Assembly (NCBI RefSeq): GCF_014066305.1
Contig: NW_023501110.1
Location: 174,907 to 238,906, forward strand
DNA: 64,000 nt
Direction of reading: 5' to 3'
Origin: Letharia columbiana
Taxonomy: Eukaryota; Ascomycota; Lecanoromycetes; Lecanorales; Parmeliaceae
The notes below the pieces were generated by a model that was not told the origin of the DNA, did not search any database, and saw only the letters and a program-made list of their open reading frames with translations. The translations under genes and the position numbers were made by a program. Each line of letters starts with the position of its first letter. Within the stretch, counting starts at the first letter, position 1. Below are positions 54,789-64,000 of this stretch, piece after piece.

Positions 54789-55499
54789 ATGTCCTCGATA
54801 CCCAACATGGCCCTCCGCGGCCTCGAGGTACGTACTCCCTCCCTCTCTCCCTCTCTCCCTCCCCTCCCATCCCTCCCAAACCCCCAACAAAAACAACAAC
54901 AACAACAAACTACCCCCCCCCCCGCCAGATCTTCTTCGGCATCCTCGTCCTCGGCCTCTCGGGCCACCTCGTCGCCTCCCAGGCCTACGGCGGCGCCCCC
55001 TCGGCCACCAACTACAACGTCTTCCTCGGCATCTGGCTCCTCGTCGTCGCGGCCGTCGGCCTCGCCGCCTCCTTCGTCTCCGCCCTCGGCGGCGTCGTCA
55101 TGGCGGCCCTCGACGCGCTGAGCGTCCTCTTCGCCTTTGCGGGCGGCGTCGTGGGTTTTTTCCTTTTCCTTCTTCCATCCCCTCCTCCCTGCCTCCCTAC
55201 CTCCCTTCCCCTCTCTCGCCTCCCGCGCCCGCGAGGCAAACCGCTAACACGGCCCCGCCCCCGCCCAGGCCTACGCCGCCAAACTCGGCGCCCACTCCTG
55301 CTCCCGCGCCTCCTACACCGCCCACAACGTCATCACCAACGGCGGCGTCGACCACGCCGGCAACACCGCCCCGGGCGTCAACCTCGGCAACCGCTGCCGC
55401 GAGGCCCAGGCCGATACCGCTTTCATCTGGTTCGCGTTCGCGGCCTTTGCCGCCTCGTGCGCGCTGAGTCTTTTGGCTTGGAGGAGGGGGGGGAAGTAG
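54789..55499 (+). CDS. MARVEL-domain membrane protein, Nce102-like (three exons)
   Basis: Predicted exons 54789-54827, 54929-55150 and 55269-55499 give 163 residues, all junctions in phase 0. The protein has four hydrophobic segments: FFGILVLGLSGHLVASQAY, VFLGIWLLVVAAVGLAAS, ALDALSVLFAFAGGVAYAA and AFIWFAFAAFAASCALSLLA. The loop before the last helix has C...NRCREAQADTAF, a phrase typical of fungal MARVEL/Nce102-like proteins. Nce102 in yeast organises plasma-membrane microdomains (eisosomes); a similar role here is inference. GC content is above 65%. The gene is intact; the very short first exon is supported by family N-termini. Confidence 0.85.
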
Positions 55500-55819
55500 G
55501 GGGGGCGATGGGATGGGGATGGGAGGAGGGGAGGAGGGGAGGGGTTTGGGGGAAGAGGGGAGGAGGGGAGGGGGGGAGGTAATGGGTGGATGGACATGCG
55601 AGGGATTGAAGCGAGGAAGGAGGGGAGGAGCTTTTCGCACACGGCTTGAGCACGGCGGGGAGTGTTACGGCACCTGGAGGTGGTATATCTAATTGAAACA
55701 CGGCCCGAATCGAAATCTTCTCGTTGCGAAAATACGGGAACCGATTGCTGGGTATATATCCATCTATCTGCATGCAACTGTATTTGTGTGTGAGGATTGA
55801 GGATTTCCACCGCCGCTGC
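55500..55819. other. Convergent 3' intergenic region
   Basis: Between the 3' ends of two convergent genes. It begins with a G-rich tract (GGGGAGGAGGGGAGG-type, 55485-55580). Confidence 0.5.
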
Positions 55820-56810
55820 TCATGACAAAACGGCGGCGGCAACCAAGCCCAGAACGCCCAGCGCTATCGCAGTCTTCACGTCAACCTCCAGCACACTCCC
55901 ACCACTCCTCCCACTCTCCGCCACCGTCACCGTCGCCGCCGAACCCGCACTTGTCCCAGCAGGCGAACCCGTCGTCGCCGTAACCACCGCCGCAACCCCA
56001 CCCCCGCGCCCCCAACCCCACCCCCGTCGCCGCCCCCGCGCTCCCCGTCCGATTGGCGTTCCCGACCGCTTCCCCGCAGGCCACCAGGGCCCTGTAGCCC
56101 AGGTTGAACCGCTTGATCCAGTACGCCGTCTGCGTCGCGAGGTACGAGTCCTGGAACTGCTTCTGCGACGCGGGCGCGAAGTCGTGGGCGTTGGTGTAGA
56201 AGGCGACGGAGCAGGGGGAGGAGCAGTTGGCGGCGGCGGAGGGGAGGGTGGTGGAGGTTAGGGGGCAGAAGTTGTTGGTTCTGGGGGCGGTTAGCTTTTT
56301 TTCTTCTTTTTCTTCTTCTTTTCTTCTTCTTCTTCTTCTCCAGGTTGAGGATCTGTGGGGCCAGGAAGGAGGGAGGGCGTACCCGTCTTTCGCGCACGAT
56401 TGCGCATAGGTGTATTCGAACATTTGCCCCACAACCCACACGTGCACGTACGTGTTGTTTTTCCCCGACTTGACCGCCTGCTGCGTGGCCAGATCCCCTT
56501 TCGCCCCGCATGCCGAGCCCACATTCTGCACGTAATCTTCAAGCGCGCTCTTACAGCCCAGCGTACACAGGGACGAGAGGTCGTCCCGTGTGGGTTGGAA
56601 ACCCGGGCGCAGAGAGGTCACGAGGCCGAGGAGGGTTTCCGTGCAGGCGATCGGGGCCGAGTAGGCCGTCAAGCATTTCCGGTCCGTGGTGGGGGATAGT
56701 TGCCGCGCGGTGTAGGACCAGTAGGGACCGGTGTCGTTGAGGGAGAAGGTGGCGGAGGCGGAGTGGATGAGCAGGAGGAGAGCTGGGGGAAGGAGGGTTG
56801 TGGGCCTCAT
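55820..56810 (-). CDS. Secreted, probably GPI-anchored Cys-rich protein
   Basis: ATG 56810 opens with the signal peptide MRPTTLLPPALLLLIHSASA. Exon 1 is 56810-56383. A 102-nt intron (GTACGC, GCTAAC branch, CCCCAG, with a GAA-rich run) is followed by exon 2 from 56280. The mature part has paired cysteines (RKCLTAYS, PIACTETLLG, SLCTLGCKSALEDYV, NVGSACGAKGD, QSCAKDG, NNFCPLTS, ANCSSPCS) and ends with YWIKRFNLGYRALVACGEAV, as in fungal secreted wall proteins. The exon-2 frame ends at 55881 with a Gly/Trp-rich tail. One frame over, however, TATTGSPAGTSAGSAATVTV then DVKTAIALGVLGLVAAAVLS ends at 55820 and is a classic Ser/Thr linker plus GPI signal. So a frameshift in a G-run (or an unseen intron) separates the anchor. 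Confidence 0.75.
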
Positions 56811-57380
56811 GGTGGCGGCGGTGGAGGAGAGGGGACTGGAGAAGGCGAGGCCTGGGGAATCGGATCACGGGTCGCAGGTATAGGAGATGAGGGCGAGGCT
56901 GGGGCGGCTGGCTCCATTCTTGGGGGTTGTTCGGTCGTGATGTACATCGATATTGAATGCGCCGCAGGGGACTGCAAATATCCGAAACGATCCAACTGTG
57001 ATCATTTCCGAGCTAGTATCCGTAAGGCTGATTACGGGCGTGCTCGGGCCACACCAAGAGTGGCAGCGACGTATAAGTGGAGCCACACTCACTTCATGGG
57101 CGGTGAAGGTCACCGTCAAAGAACATGAGCTGAGACTCTAGGTAGAAGGGAAAATTTGTGGAACACATATATCCACACATAGGTAACAATGCCAAGTACA
57201 TTCGCCTGAGAAATCGAATTTTTACCCACATGGTCAATCAACTATTATTTTCTCTCTCTCTTTTGGGATGCTGGTGATAGGATGCCTGTCAGATAAGACA
57301 ATATAGCTCCTCAAAGTTCCTAACAGATCATCGTTTCAGATCCTCCACGAGACCTTTTACCAGAGCATGGAGAACCTTAG
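56811..57380. other. Intergenic
   Basis: Upstream of the GPI-type gene; no gene supported. Confidence 0.4.
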
Positions 57381-57383
57381 CCT

Positions 57384-58051
57384 GTGCTCGAAGAACATCA
57401 GAGACCAAAAGCACACTGCATCTCGGAGGGTGTCAACCTCTGCAGCGAGACTCGCCAGGATAGCCCCCAGGATCTCCCCTCTTCGCATCGGACCTTTGCG
57501 CTCCAAGATGTGCTGCTCGATGATCGGATAGAGCCTTGGGGTCTCAGGCCAGTCTCCAGGATTTCGAATACCGAGGTACGCCATGGCAGCCTCAACGCTG
57601 GCCAGGTCTTTGTCCCGGGCGATCTTAGGAGCTTCAGGGTCTTGGACAAGCTGTCAGCTGACACATTGCCCTTCATCGAATCTTCCCAGGAGGAGAATAC
57701 CTTCAAGGCGGTTGATGAAGAGTTCGAGACTCCACGCCAGATGAACGTATGCAAGGGAAATCACCACTCCGCACTTCGGCCAAAGAACGCAAGAACCTTG
57801 TTGATAGATATATCCACGATGCGATCAATACAGTCGGTCAAGTACATCGACCGGAGGTCTCATTGCCGGCATCTATTGAGCAGATGACGCCCCTCTTGAC
57901 GACCGCAAGGGACCTTTCAACCACTGAACCCATATCTAAGCGACTACCACGGAGGTTGGCCAAGCTGAAGAAGTTGACTTTCGAGAGTGGAAATGCAGTC
58001 TCGGCACAGAAGGCGGCACTCGCCCATGCCGATGTACATGTGCACGACTAG
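57384..58051 (+). pseudogene. Fragment of an F-box-like family gene
   Basis: Two plus-strand frames carry pieces of one protein. 57384-57887 has FRVLDKLSADTLPFIESSQE, matching RRLEKLRADTMVFVESEVER of the gene at 58690. 57749-58051 has VSLPASIEQMTPLLTTARDL, the LPASIExxxLL phrase of fungal F-box-like repeat proteins. The frame change and missing N-terminal F-box indicate a decayed, truncated copy. A spliced gene is less likely because the change falls without good GT/AG sites. Confidence 0.5.
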
Positions 58052-58689
58052 CTCCAGCAGTAATGGTGAACAATCCTCTTTTTCTTTCTAGCGCTAGGAG
58101 CTTGAGTGGTCCCTACCCCTTTGCTCGCAGTCTTCACTAGTGCCTCATAGTGATGAACAATTCCGTGCCGTATTTCTCAAAGGCGTGTGTTCCATACAGC
58201 TTGATTACTCACGGGTTGATCTCCCGAACGATACTCGTCTTTACCGGTCCGTTTTCCGCAAGACAATCAAATTCGGTGGTTGAGCGAGAATAGCAAGACA
58301 ATGTTGCCACACCGACTGCCTAGATGATGCCTTTCCGTCCGTTTCCTTGGCAAGCAGCATGTTGCTTCTGTCCGCTACACATAATCTGCCTTCATGGCCC
58401 AATACTGCGCAGGATTGATTCTTGAAGTCTCGATACTATCCGGCTTCAAAGTACCCGAATGTAGGGCGTGATCGCTCTAACAGTTATAAGTTGAAACCCG
58501 AAAGCCATAGACGAGGTGCTAAAGCTGGAAAGTCATGTAGCACTTCTTAATCTTCTCTTCAAACATCTTCCAAATCTCCGCTCGATCAGGTTCCGCGATC
58601 AGAGCGTGACTGATTTTAGTATCAAAAACATGATTCGAGCTTTGTAAGCCAGCAGAAATGAGCCCCATGCGAGTCACGCACTCAGCAAA
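58052..58689. other. Intergenic
   Basis: No gene supported; may include lost N-terminal parts of the next F-box-like gene. Confidence 0.35.
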
Positions 58690-59304
58690 GTGGTTACCAT
58701 CAGCTTCTACAATACGCAAGGGGGACGCGCAGACTTCACACTGCTTACTCAATGGGCATGTCTTCCGTCATTACGGTTGACCCAAGATGCAGATGTGCAT
58801 AGTTTTCAGGACGCCGAGGGTCTAGTAGATGAATATCTGCTAACGCGAAAGTCCAACGTGATTGCTCTCGAGGTCACAGAAAGTATGATCAACGACAACG
58901 ATCTCGATACTCTGTTTTGCGCTATCAAGGACCTACACACATTCAAATATGAGTACGGCTTTCCGAACAACTCTGAGGGCTCTTGTCGAGCATCTCGACC
59001 TGGATACGAAGAATGGGACATTCGCGCAGTCATTGATATTCTATTCAATTACGCTAGCCACAGCCTCGTCGTATTGGATTTGGCAATAACTAACATTGCA
59101 AAGTTATCTCACAGGAATCGCTTCGCTGGCAGAATCTTTGTCGGTTCTCTCAAACGATTCCGTAGGCTGGAGAAGCTAAGAGCAGACACTATGGTCTTCG
59201 TCGAATCGGAAGTAGAAAGACTCCTCATCACATACGTTCTGACGTACCTGACAGACAGTCACGACGAGCCTTTCGTACGAATTGTGAATGAGGCGGAGGA
59301 ATAG
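58690..59304 (+). pseudogene. 5'-truncated F-box-like family member
   Basis: An open frame of about 204 codons encodes LLTQWACLPSLRLTQDADVH, GLVDEYLLTRKSNVIALEVT, then DIRAVIDILFNYASHSLVVL and RLEKLRADTMVFVE. The layout matches the middle and C-terminal part of ascomycete F-box-like proteins. There is no credible ATG at its beginning (the frame opens at GTG 58690) and no F-box upstream in any frame, so it is likely truncated, or its first exon is unrecognised. The internal ATG (about 58885) could give only a fragment. It is related to the fragment directly upstream, implying a local tandem duplication. Confidence 0.5.
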
Positions 59305-59779
59305 TCACCGGCACACGTGCGCCAGTTCGTAAATATACCCCCAGCATCGCCAAATGGCTGTTCCTGCATCTGTTTCAGACCGAGTGGAATCTTGCCCCTG
59401 ATTAAAGGTCACTGGCTCCGCATGCTAGGTAACGATGTATCGCTGCGCGATACAGTTTATTGCAAAACAAAGTACAGACTGATGCTAAACACGTCACATC
59501 CCTGTTTCAGGACCAGTTTCGTTTCAATGTTGTTTCAATCTCTGATCCGTGTTATGGCTTCGGATTCAGGTCGAGAAACCGTCACGAAACAATTGTTTCA
59601 TGTTGGTTTGAACCCCTTTAAGGATGGCTTTCCTCCTTTCGCGATTCCTTATACACACCTTTTCCCTCCCATTTGGCCCTTTGACATCCATAATTGTGCT
59701 CGGGAAGCCCATAAGACTTTAATCCGCTCTCATCACCTTCCATCGTATTATCCTTTCTTACTCGACGACGAAGATTATA
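59305..59779. other. Intergenic
   Basis: Upstream of the small secreted protein; no gene. A GTTTCA-rich patch (GTTTCAATGTTGTTTCAATC and others, 59500-59610) recurs several times. Confidence 0.4.
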
Positions 59780-60293
59780 ATGCACTTCTCCGCCGTCATA
59801 CTTGCAGCTCTGAGCGCCGGCGCTCATGCCCTGCCCACCGCCGATGCCAACATCGGTGGCGATCTTAGCAGCAACCTCAACAGTGGCCCCCACAATCCCG
59901 TAAGTGCTTTTCAGAAGCCAACCTTTTTCGCCCCACGTCTGCAAGACTTTGTCTCAAATAGATGCATAGGCTATCGGTATCTTCTCTCACCCAAGCTGCG
60001 AAGGCAAAGAACTCCAAACACCCCTCAGCTTTCCGGCTGCCGGCTGCTATCCGTTCGACTCCGCTTTCGATACCGTGGGCATCAATTTCGGCGGCGATGA
60101 CAACTGCGGTCTCAATGTCTACACGGACCCCAACTGTGGTAACTTTGCAACACATACGTTGACGGGCGATGTCAACGAGTTTACGTGCTTGAGCATGAGC
60201 GCGAATGGTGGGCCTTGGAGGAGTCTGGCGCCGGCTGAGTGTCACCCGGACGCGATCACGGATAATCCTGGTGTACCTGAAGCTCAGGGTTGA
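59780..60293 (+). CDS. Small secreted cysteine-rich protein (two exons)
   Basis: Predicted exons 59780-59899 and 59970-60293 give 147 residues; the 70-nt intron begins GTAAGT and ends CATAG, phase 0 on both sides. The N-terminus MHFSAVILAALSAGAHA is a clear signal peptide, cleaved probably before LPTADA. The mature protein has six cysteines, all in exon 2 (PSCEG, AGCYP, DNCGL, PNCGN, FTCLS, AECHP), suggesting three disulfides. No enzymatic motif. Size, secretion and cysteine content fit an effector or secreted defence-type protein, but that is inference. The acceptor could instead be the AATAG eight bases earlier, which would break the frame, so the chosen one is preferred. Confidence 0.78.
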
Positions 60294-60960
60294 TTCTTGA
60301 AATGGGTATTGTGAGCTGTGGCATCGTTGATCTGTTGCTGCCATGATGGACTGTTTTTAATTTGGATCTACAGTGCTGGCACATAAGCTTCACTCATGCA
60401 GTTGTATTTGGTTTCCTGCTGATTGCCTAATCTTTTAGAATGTTACTGTATTATACCGCTTTTCCTTGTGTCAAAATCTCCCAGGTTCATCACCTTCCCA
60501 TACAGTCTCACAATACTCTGCTTTTTTCTGAGCAGGTAAAGGATACCCAGCCTCAAAGGCCAGCCAAGTTTAATGCAAAGTGTACAGGATATTCAAGGAA
60601 CGCAGACAACAACGCATGACCTATTGCTAGTTCAACGCTTTTCTGCCTGTCTTCATGTGTCATCATCTCCATCCACATCAAATACCAAAGAGATATCATT
60701 AGAGACCGTAATAGAGAGCCATGGGTTCTAATGTTTGCCTGGCGCCCACCACGTCCTCCGACATGCATCCCCACCTTAGGCCGCCTCTTCGCCTTGGCCT
60801 TCGATACTGATAATCTCTGACGGTTCATCTTTCTCCATGGCCACGACCTCAACCTTTCCAAACAGAGTTGGCAGGCCTGCTATTAAAGTGACTACGGGGA
60901 CCCGAGCAAGAGGTTCTGGATGAAGCCACGGGGGAGATCGTAGGCTTCATCACATGATCT
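60294..60960. other. Intergenic, uncertain
   Basis: Minus-strand readings (about 61122-60776) show protein-like stretches in two frames but no consistent model. Confidence 0.35.
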
Positions 60961-61439
60961 GTGATAGAGAAGCAGGGGGACCGAAGCGCGAGGGGTCTCC
61001 GGCCACCGCTTAAGACGCAGTTCAACCAAGCGGTCTTTAGGAGGCTTCAGAAACAAAGGGTGCATACGATAGGGGGAGGCGGTATATTCGTGAGCTCCAT
61101 CGACATCTATCTTTTGTTGCAACCTTGTCAGGTGAGTTCAACTGATGGGGGTTTACAAGACTTTAATACTCTAGCAGTCTCTCCGGACCATCACCGACAA
61201 GGCATCGGAAAAATCCTTATGCAGCACTTGTTGTCCGTCGCTGTCAGAGAGTAGCTGGACACATATCTGCAATCTTGTATGGTGGCGCACAAGCTTTATG
61301 GAAGATTGGGATGGGAGGACATCGAGTAAGTCGATACTGATCTCGACCAATGGAGCTCATAGATAAGGCTGGTATTCAACGCGTTGCGTGTATGCTGCGG
61401 CATCCAATCGACAGAGCACAGACTGGGGAATTGTCCGAG
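60961..61439 (+). pseudogene. GNAT acetyltransferase pseudogene
   Basis: DFNTLAVSPDHHRQGIGKIL at about 61158-61220 is motif A of GNAT N-acetyltransferases, with the acetyl-CoA-binding RQGIG loop. The frame then meets TAG at 61252-61254. In the same frame follow LDTYLQSCMVAHKLYGRLGW and EDIE, which is motif B of the fold (the LxTxxxxxxAHKLYxRLGF pattern). After that, GIQRVACMLRHP continues in another frame near 61390. The stop and frame change indicate inactivation. The N-terminal half is not recognisable. The ancestral enzyme transferred acetyl from acetyl-CoA to an unknown amine. Confidence 0.65.
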
Positions 61440-61872
61440 GTGCACAGAATCTCAAGCTATAGATTTGGGGGACCTTGAGTCTTCGGCTATCGTTCATCTG
61501 AGCAGGAGCAGTGGAGTCTTTAGCCGTGGCTGTCAGGGTTCGCCTCTAGGTGCTTGCACTGCTTGGGACTCCCAAATCTTTACGCGATGTCTGATGCGAC
61601 TTGAGCCAATTTTTATGGGAACCAATAATGTCTTCGAACCGTAATTGCCGCTCGTTCTCAAAGTCAAAACCTCTGGATCCGGGGTAGGTCTTTGCGTTTT
61701 TCTCCCCCACTGCTCGGCCTTGGGCGGTGCTCGCTTAATTGCAAAAGTATTCATTCACGCGCAATTGGAAAGAGGTTCCTGCGGACATCACGACTTCTGT
61801 TTTCATGTCCTTCACACTGCACAGTCGCACGAACCCCTCTATCCACGAGTCTCTGCATGTCATCTGCAAGCC
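61440..61872. other. Intergenic
   Basis: No separate gene. The frame of the next gene is open from 61645, but that stretch is not protein-like. Confidence 0.4.
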
Positions 61873-62589
61873 ATGCATCCACTCCTTAGCCTCCTATTCC
61901 TCCCTCCGATCACCCTCCTCGTCACCGCAAGCAACATCCCCAACATCCTCCTCACCCCAAGCCTCTCCCCAGCTCCTGATCTCCACCCAACCACCTCAAA
62001 CCTCCCCCTCTCGCCCCCCCACAACAACACCACCACCACCAAAACCGACACCCCATCATTCCTCAACACCGTCACCTCCGCCGTCCTGAAAACAATCGCC
62101 AAACACCCCACCGCGACCTTCCGCTTCGTCCGCGCCTCCTCCCCCACCGGCCCCACCGCCTCCCTCCCCTCCCTCACCCGCGTCCGCATCGTCTTCAGCA
62201 TCCGGGACGGTCCCACCCACCACGCCTTCCGCAGCCTCCACGTCGACATGACCCCCGTCTGGTCCGTCTGGGACCCGCCCGTCCTCTCCCCCGACGACGT
62301 CCCCGCCGACATGGGCGCCATGCACCTGGACGTCCGCCTGGACCTCGACGAGGCGTGGCGGCTCGCCCGCGAATGGGGCTTCTACCGGCTCTGCGAGGGC
62401 GTGCTGCTTTACTGGCCGTCTTCGCCGCCGGCGCCGACGGCGCAGCAGCCGTTTTATCGGTTCCAGGGTTTGGGGCCCGGGTTGGGGTTTGTGTATGTGG
62501 GGGCTTGGACGAGGGTGGTTACGACGGATTTGGATGGGGTGGGGGTGGGGAGGAATGGGAGTGCGGCTGGGGCGGTGGATGTGGTGTGA
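61873..62589 (+). CDS. Secreted protein of 238 aa, unknown
   Basis: Chosen start ATG 61873, because it gives a signal peptide (MHPLLSLLFLPPITLLVTAS); upstream codons in the open frame look like leader. A Pro/Thr/Asn-rich linker (to about residue 60) is followed by a globular part: FLNTVTSAVLKTIAKHP, RVRIVFSIRDGPTHHAFRSL, HLDVRLDLDEAWRLAREWGF and FYRFQGLGPGLGFVYVGAWT. There are few cysteines. I do not recognise the family; length and strong GC3 bias (rich in C at third positions) support coding. The C-terminus is low-complexity Gly/Val. Confidence 0.65.
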   Translation: MHPLLSLLFLPPITLLVTASNIPNILLTPSLSPAPDLHPTTSNLPLSPPHNNTTTTKTDTPSFLNTVTSAVLKTIAKHPTATFRFVRASSPTGPTASLPSLTRVRIVFSIRDGPTHHAFRSLHVDMTPVWSVWDPPVLSPDDVPADMGAMHLDVRLDLDEAWRLAREWGFYRLCEGVLLYWPSSPPAPTAQQPFYRFQGLGPGLGFVYVGAWTRVVTTDLDGVGVGRNGSAAGAVDVV

Positions 62590-62965
62590 GGGGGTCTGAG
62601 AGAGGATTCTGTGGGCATGGGTGCAGGAGGAGGGTGCTGTGGATACGTCTTATCGGAGCAGGTCTGCTTGTCCGGTAGGCTTTCCTCGCCGTTCTAAAAG
62701 TGAGCTTTGCGTATATTTTACAAGTCTGTCAGGTCGTGGCTCAAACTCCTTAGGAGGCTCTTCACAGTGCTTGGCGTATCTGGCCCCGATGTCCTGCCCA
62801 TTCTAGACGACAACAAATATTCAGCTTTCTAAGATCTGGAGGCATGTTCGGGGATGAACCAGTCTACGAAATTCTGCAGTACAAGAACTAGACTATAGCA
62901 TGACTAAACCACCCATATCTCACCATCCTAATGATTTTCTCTCTAGACACGCCAGCACCCTGAAG
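62590..62965. other. Convergent intergenic region
   Basis: Between the secreted-protein gene and the NRPS-type gene; nothing recognised. Confidence 0.45.
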
Positions 62966-64000
62966 TTACTCCCCGTTGATGATGGAGACGTTGGTGGTTG
63001 AGTCGGAGTGAGGGATATCGAGGATTGGTGTCGCGACTTTGGGACTTGCGTTGTCGTTGGAGGGGTGTTCGACTGAGATGCCTTGACCGGTGGTTCCAGG
63101 AGTGAAGGTGGCTGAATCTCCTTTGGCCCCTGTGCCAAGCGTGTCTCCAACTTCTGTCCCGGGCGGAGAGCTGTCGACTAGGGCTTCTTGGGCCGGGACA
63201 GACCTGTCTCTGTCATCGAGCCCCCGATCATCTGCCGGCCCGTTGCCCGACAAACCCCGCATCGTCCAGAGATCCCCCACACGTTGAACTTTGGATGCGG
63301 CAATTCTACCGAGGTTCTCCGCCAGCTGATCCAGCATCAAGGCCACACGGTCGTTGTCGTAGAGCTTCTCGTCCCACTTGGCAATTATCCTGAGATGGTC
63401 ATGATGCTCCCAGACATCAATGACCAGCGTGATTGGAATGGTGAAGGGGGTGTGCAGATCGCGCCGTCCTTCGAGTCGCGTTATAGATCCATCGGGATTC
63501 TCAAAGTCAATGACGCGTGCCGGCATATCGTTACCCATAGGATGCCAGTTTAAGGCTGACAGACAGATAGCCCGCGGACCCAAAATCTCCGCTATGACTC
63601 TGCGGCTTTCGCGCTGGTATGGAATCGTCGATAACATGTGGTCCTGCGTGTCTCGCAGTAGGTCCTCGATTGCCTGATCAGCACGGAGCCGGGGACGGAG
63701 ATACGTCCCAGCCACGAGTGGCCCCATGATCGATTCGACTCCAGGTAAAGGGTTGTCGCGCGGCATCCGACGCCCTGACGCGACTGACATGAAGAGGATA
63801 TCATTATGCCGATACACATTCGCAAGGGAGATTGCCCAAGCCGCATGGGCCATTGTCGACAGAGCAAATGCAGATCCTCGTCTTCTCACGGGCATGATCT
63901 TCGTGAGACGTGTCGTCTCGTATGGCGTGTAACCGGAAGCGACGTGGAACTGATCCCCGAAGCCCTGGAACCCACCAAGGTATGATTTCCAATACGCCAT
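62966..64000 (-). CDS. C-terminal condensation domain of an NRPS-type gene (partial)
   Basis: An open minus frame enters from the right edge and runs 344 codons to the stop at 62966. It reads as the second half of a nonribosomal peptide synthetase condensation domain: FALSTMAHAAWAISLANVYR, DILFMSVASGRRMPRDNPLP, GVESIMGPLVAGTYLRPRLR, DLLRDTQDHMLSTIPYQRES, then the closing LVIDVWEHHDHLRIIAKWDE and RVALMLDQLAENLGRIAASK. The catalytic HHxxxDG motif lies in the first half, outside the window. After the domain come about 85 disordered residues and the stop, so the condensation domain is the last one, as in fungal synthetases with a terminal condensation-like domain. A biosynthetic cluster may continue to the right. 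Confidence 0.82.
   Translation of the reverse strand: MAYWKSYLGGFQGFGDQFHVASGYTPYETTRLTKIMPVRRRGSAFALSTMAHAAWAISLANVYRHNDILFMSVASGRRMPRDNPLPGVESIMGPLVAGTYLRPRLRADQAIEDLLRDTQDHMLSTIPYQRESRRVIAEILGPRAICLSALNWHPMGNDMPARVIDFENPDGSITRLEGRRDLHTPFTIPITLVIDVWEHHDHLRIIAKWDEKLYDNDRVALMLDQLAENLGRIAASKVQRVGDLWTMRGLSGNGPADDRGLDDRDRSVPAQEALVDSSPPGTEVGDTLGTGAKGDSATFTPGTTGQGISVEHPSNDNASPKVATPILDIPHSDSTTNVSIINGE

Noticed and set aside
60776..61122. Minus-strand reading with protein-like pieces (PVVTLIAGLPTLFGKVEVVA and others)
   Set aside because: Two frames would need an unsupported junction, and it overlaps the GNAT remnant; left unannotated.

Overview
The window looks like a chromosome segment of a filamentous ascomycete, most likely a Dothideomycete; this is inferred from gene style, not proven. 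Genes have short introns (about 50-100 nt) with GT..AG ends and CTRAY-type branch sites. There are secreted, F-box-like, RING and NRPS genes of fungal type. A block of about 11 kb is extremely AT-rich and carries C-to-T and G-to-A changes on both strands, the signature of repeat-induced point mutation (RIP).

Layout. 1-6.4 kb: a truncated ORF, a decayed F-box gene, and two minus-strand paralogues sharing an unrecognised Cys/His domain. 6.9-15.2 kb: a tandem array of five plus-strand RING-finger genes, with a broken alpha/beta-hydrolase gene before the fifth. 15.4-29.9 kb: a transposon-rich block. It holds two copies each of two small LTR elements (A: 15691-17117 and about 27864-29259; B: 17304-18614 and 20409-22055), a PIF/Harbinger-like TIR element (19559-24294) and a smaller TIR element (25127-25752). 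It also holds a heavily RIP-mutated copy of the neighbouring 12.95-15.2 kb segment, including the hydrolase remnant and the fifth RING gene. The insertions are nested, so their order can be read.

30-44 kb: ordinary GC content, with a tail-anchored protein, a Trp-rich acidic protein, a three-exon secreted M35-like metalloprotease, a small helical protein, a large C2H2 zinc-finger protein (about 1333 aa) and a damaged aldo-keto reductase. The reductase is interrupted by a 97-bp sequence that also lies beside the fifth RING gene. 44-53 kb: gene-poor apart from a six-exon amino-acid permease (562 aa) and a 528-bp hAT-type deletion element with a perfect 8-bp target duplication. 53-64 kb: an F-box/2EXR-like protein, a MARVEL-domain membrane protein, a probable GPI-anchored secreted protein, fragments of an F-box-like family, a small secreted six-cysteine protein, a GNAT acetyltransferase pseudogene, another secreted protein, and at the edge the C-terminal condensation domain of an NRPS-type gene running off the window.

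The window reads as an accessory, fast-evolving region. Tandem paralogues (RING, F-box-like, Cys/His domain), several secreted proteins and many pseudogenes lie next to a RIP-degraded repeat block. No intact novel multi-gene system is evident. The most unusual signals are the RIP-mutated segmental copy with its unmutated twin, the five RING proteins that all have Gly at one zinc-ligand position, and the 97-bp repeat shared by two loci. All gene models were made by eye, and splice sites are predictions.
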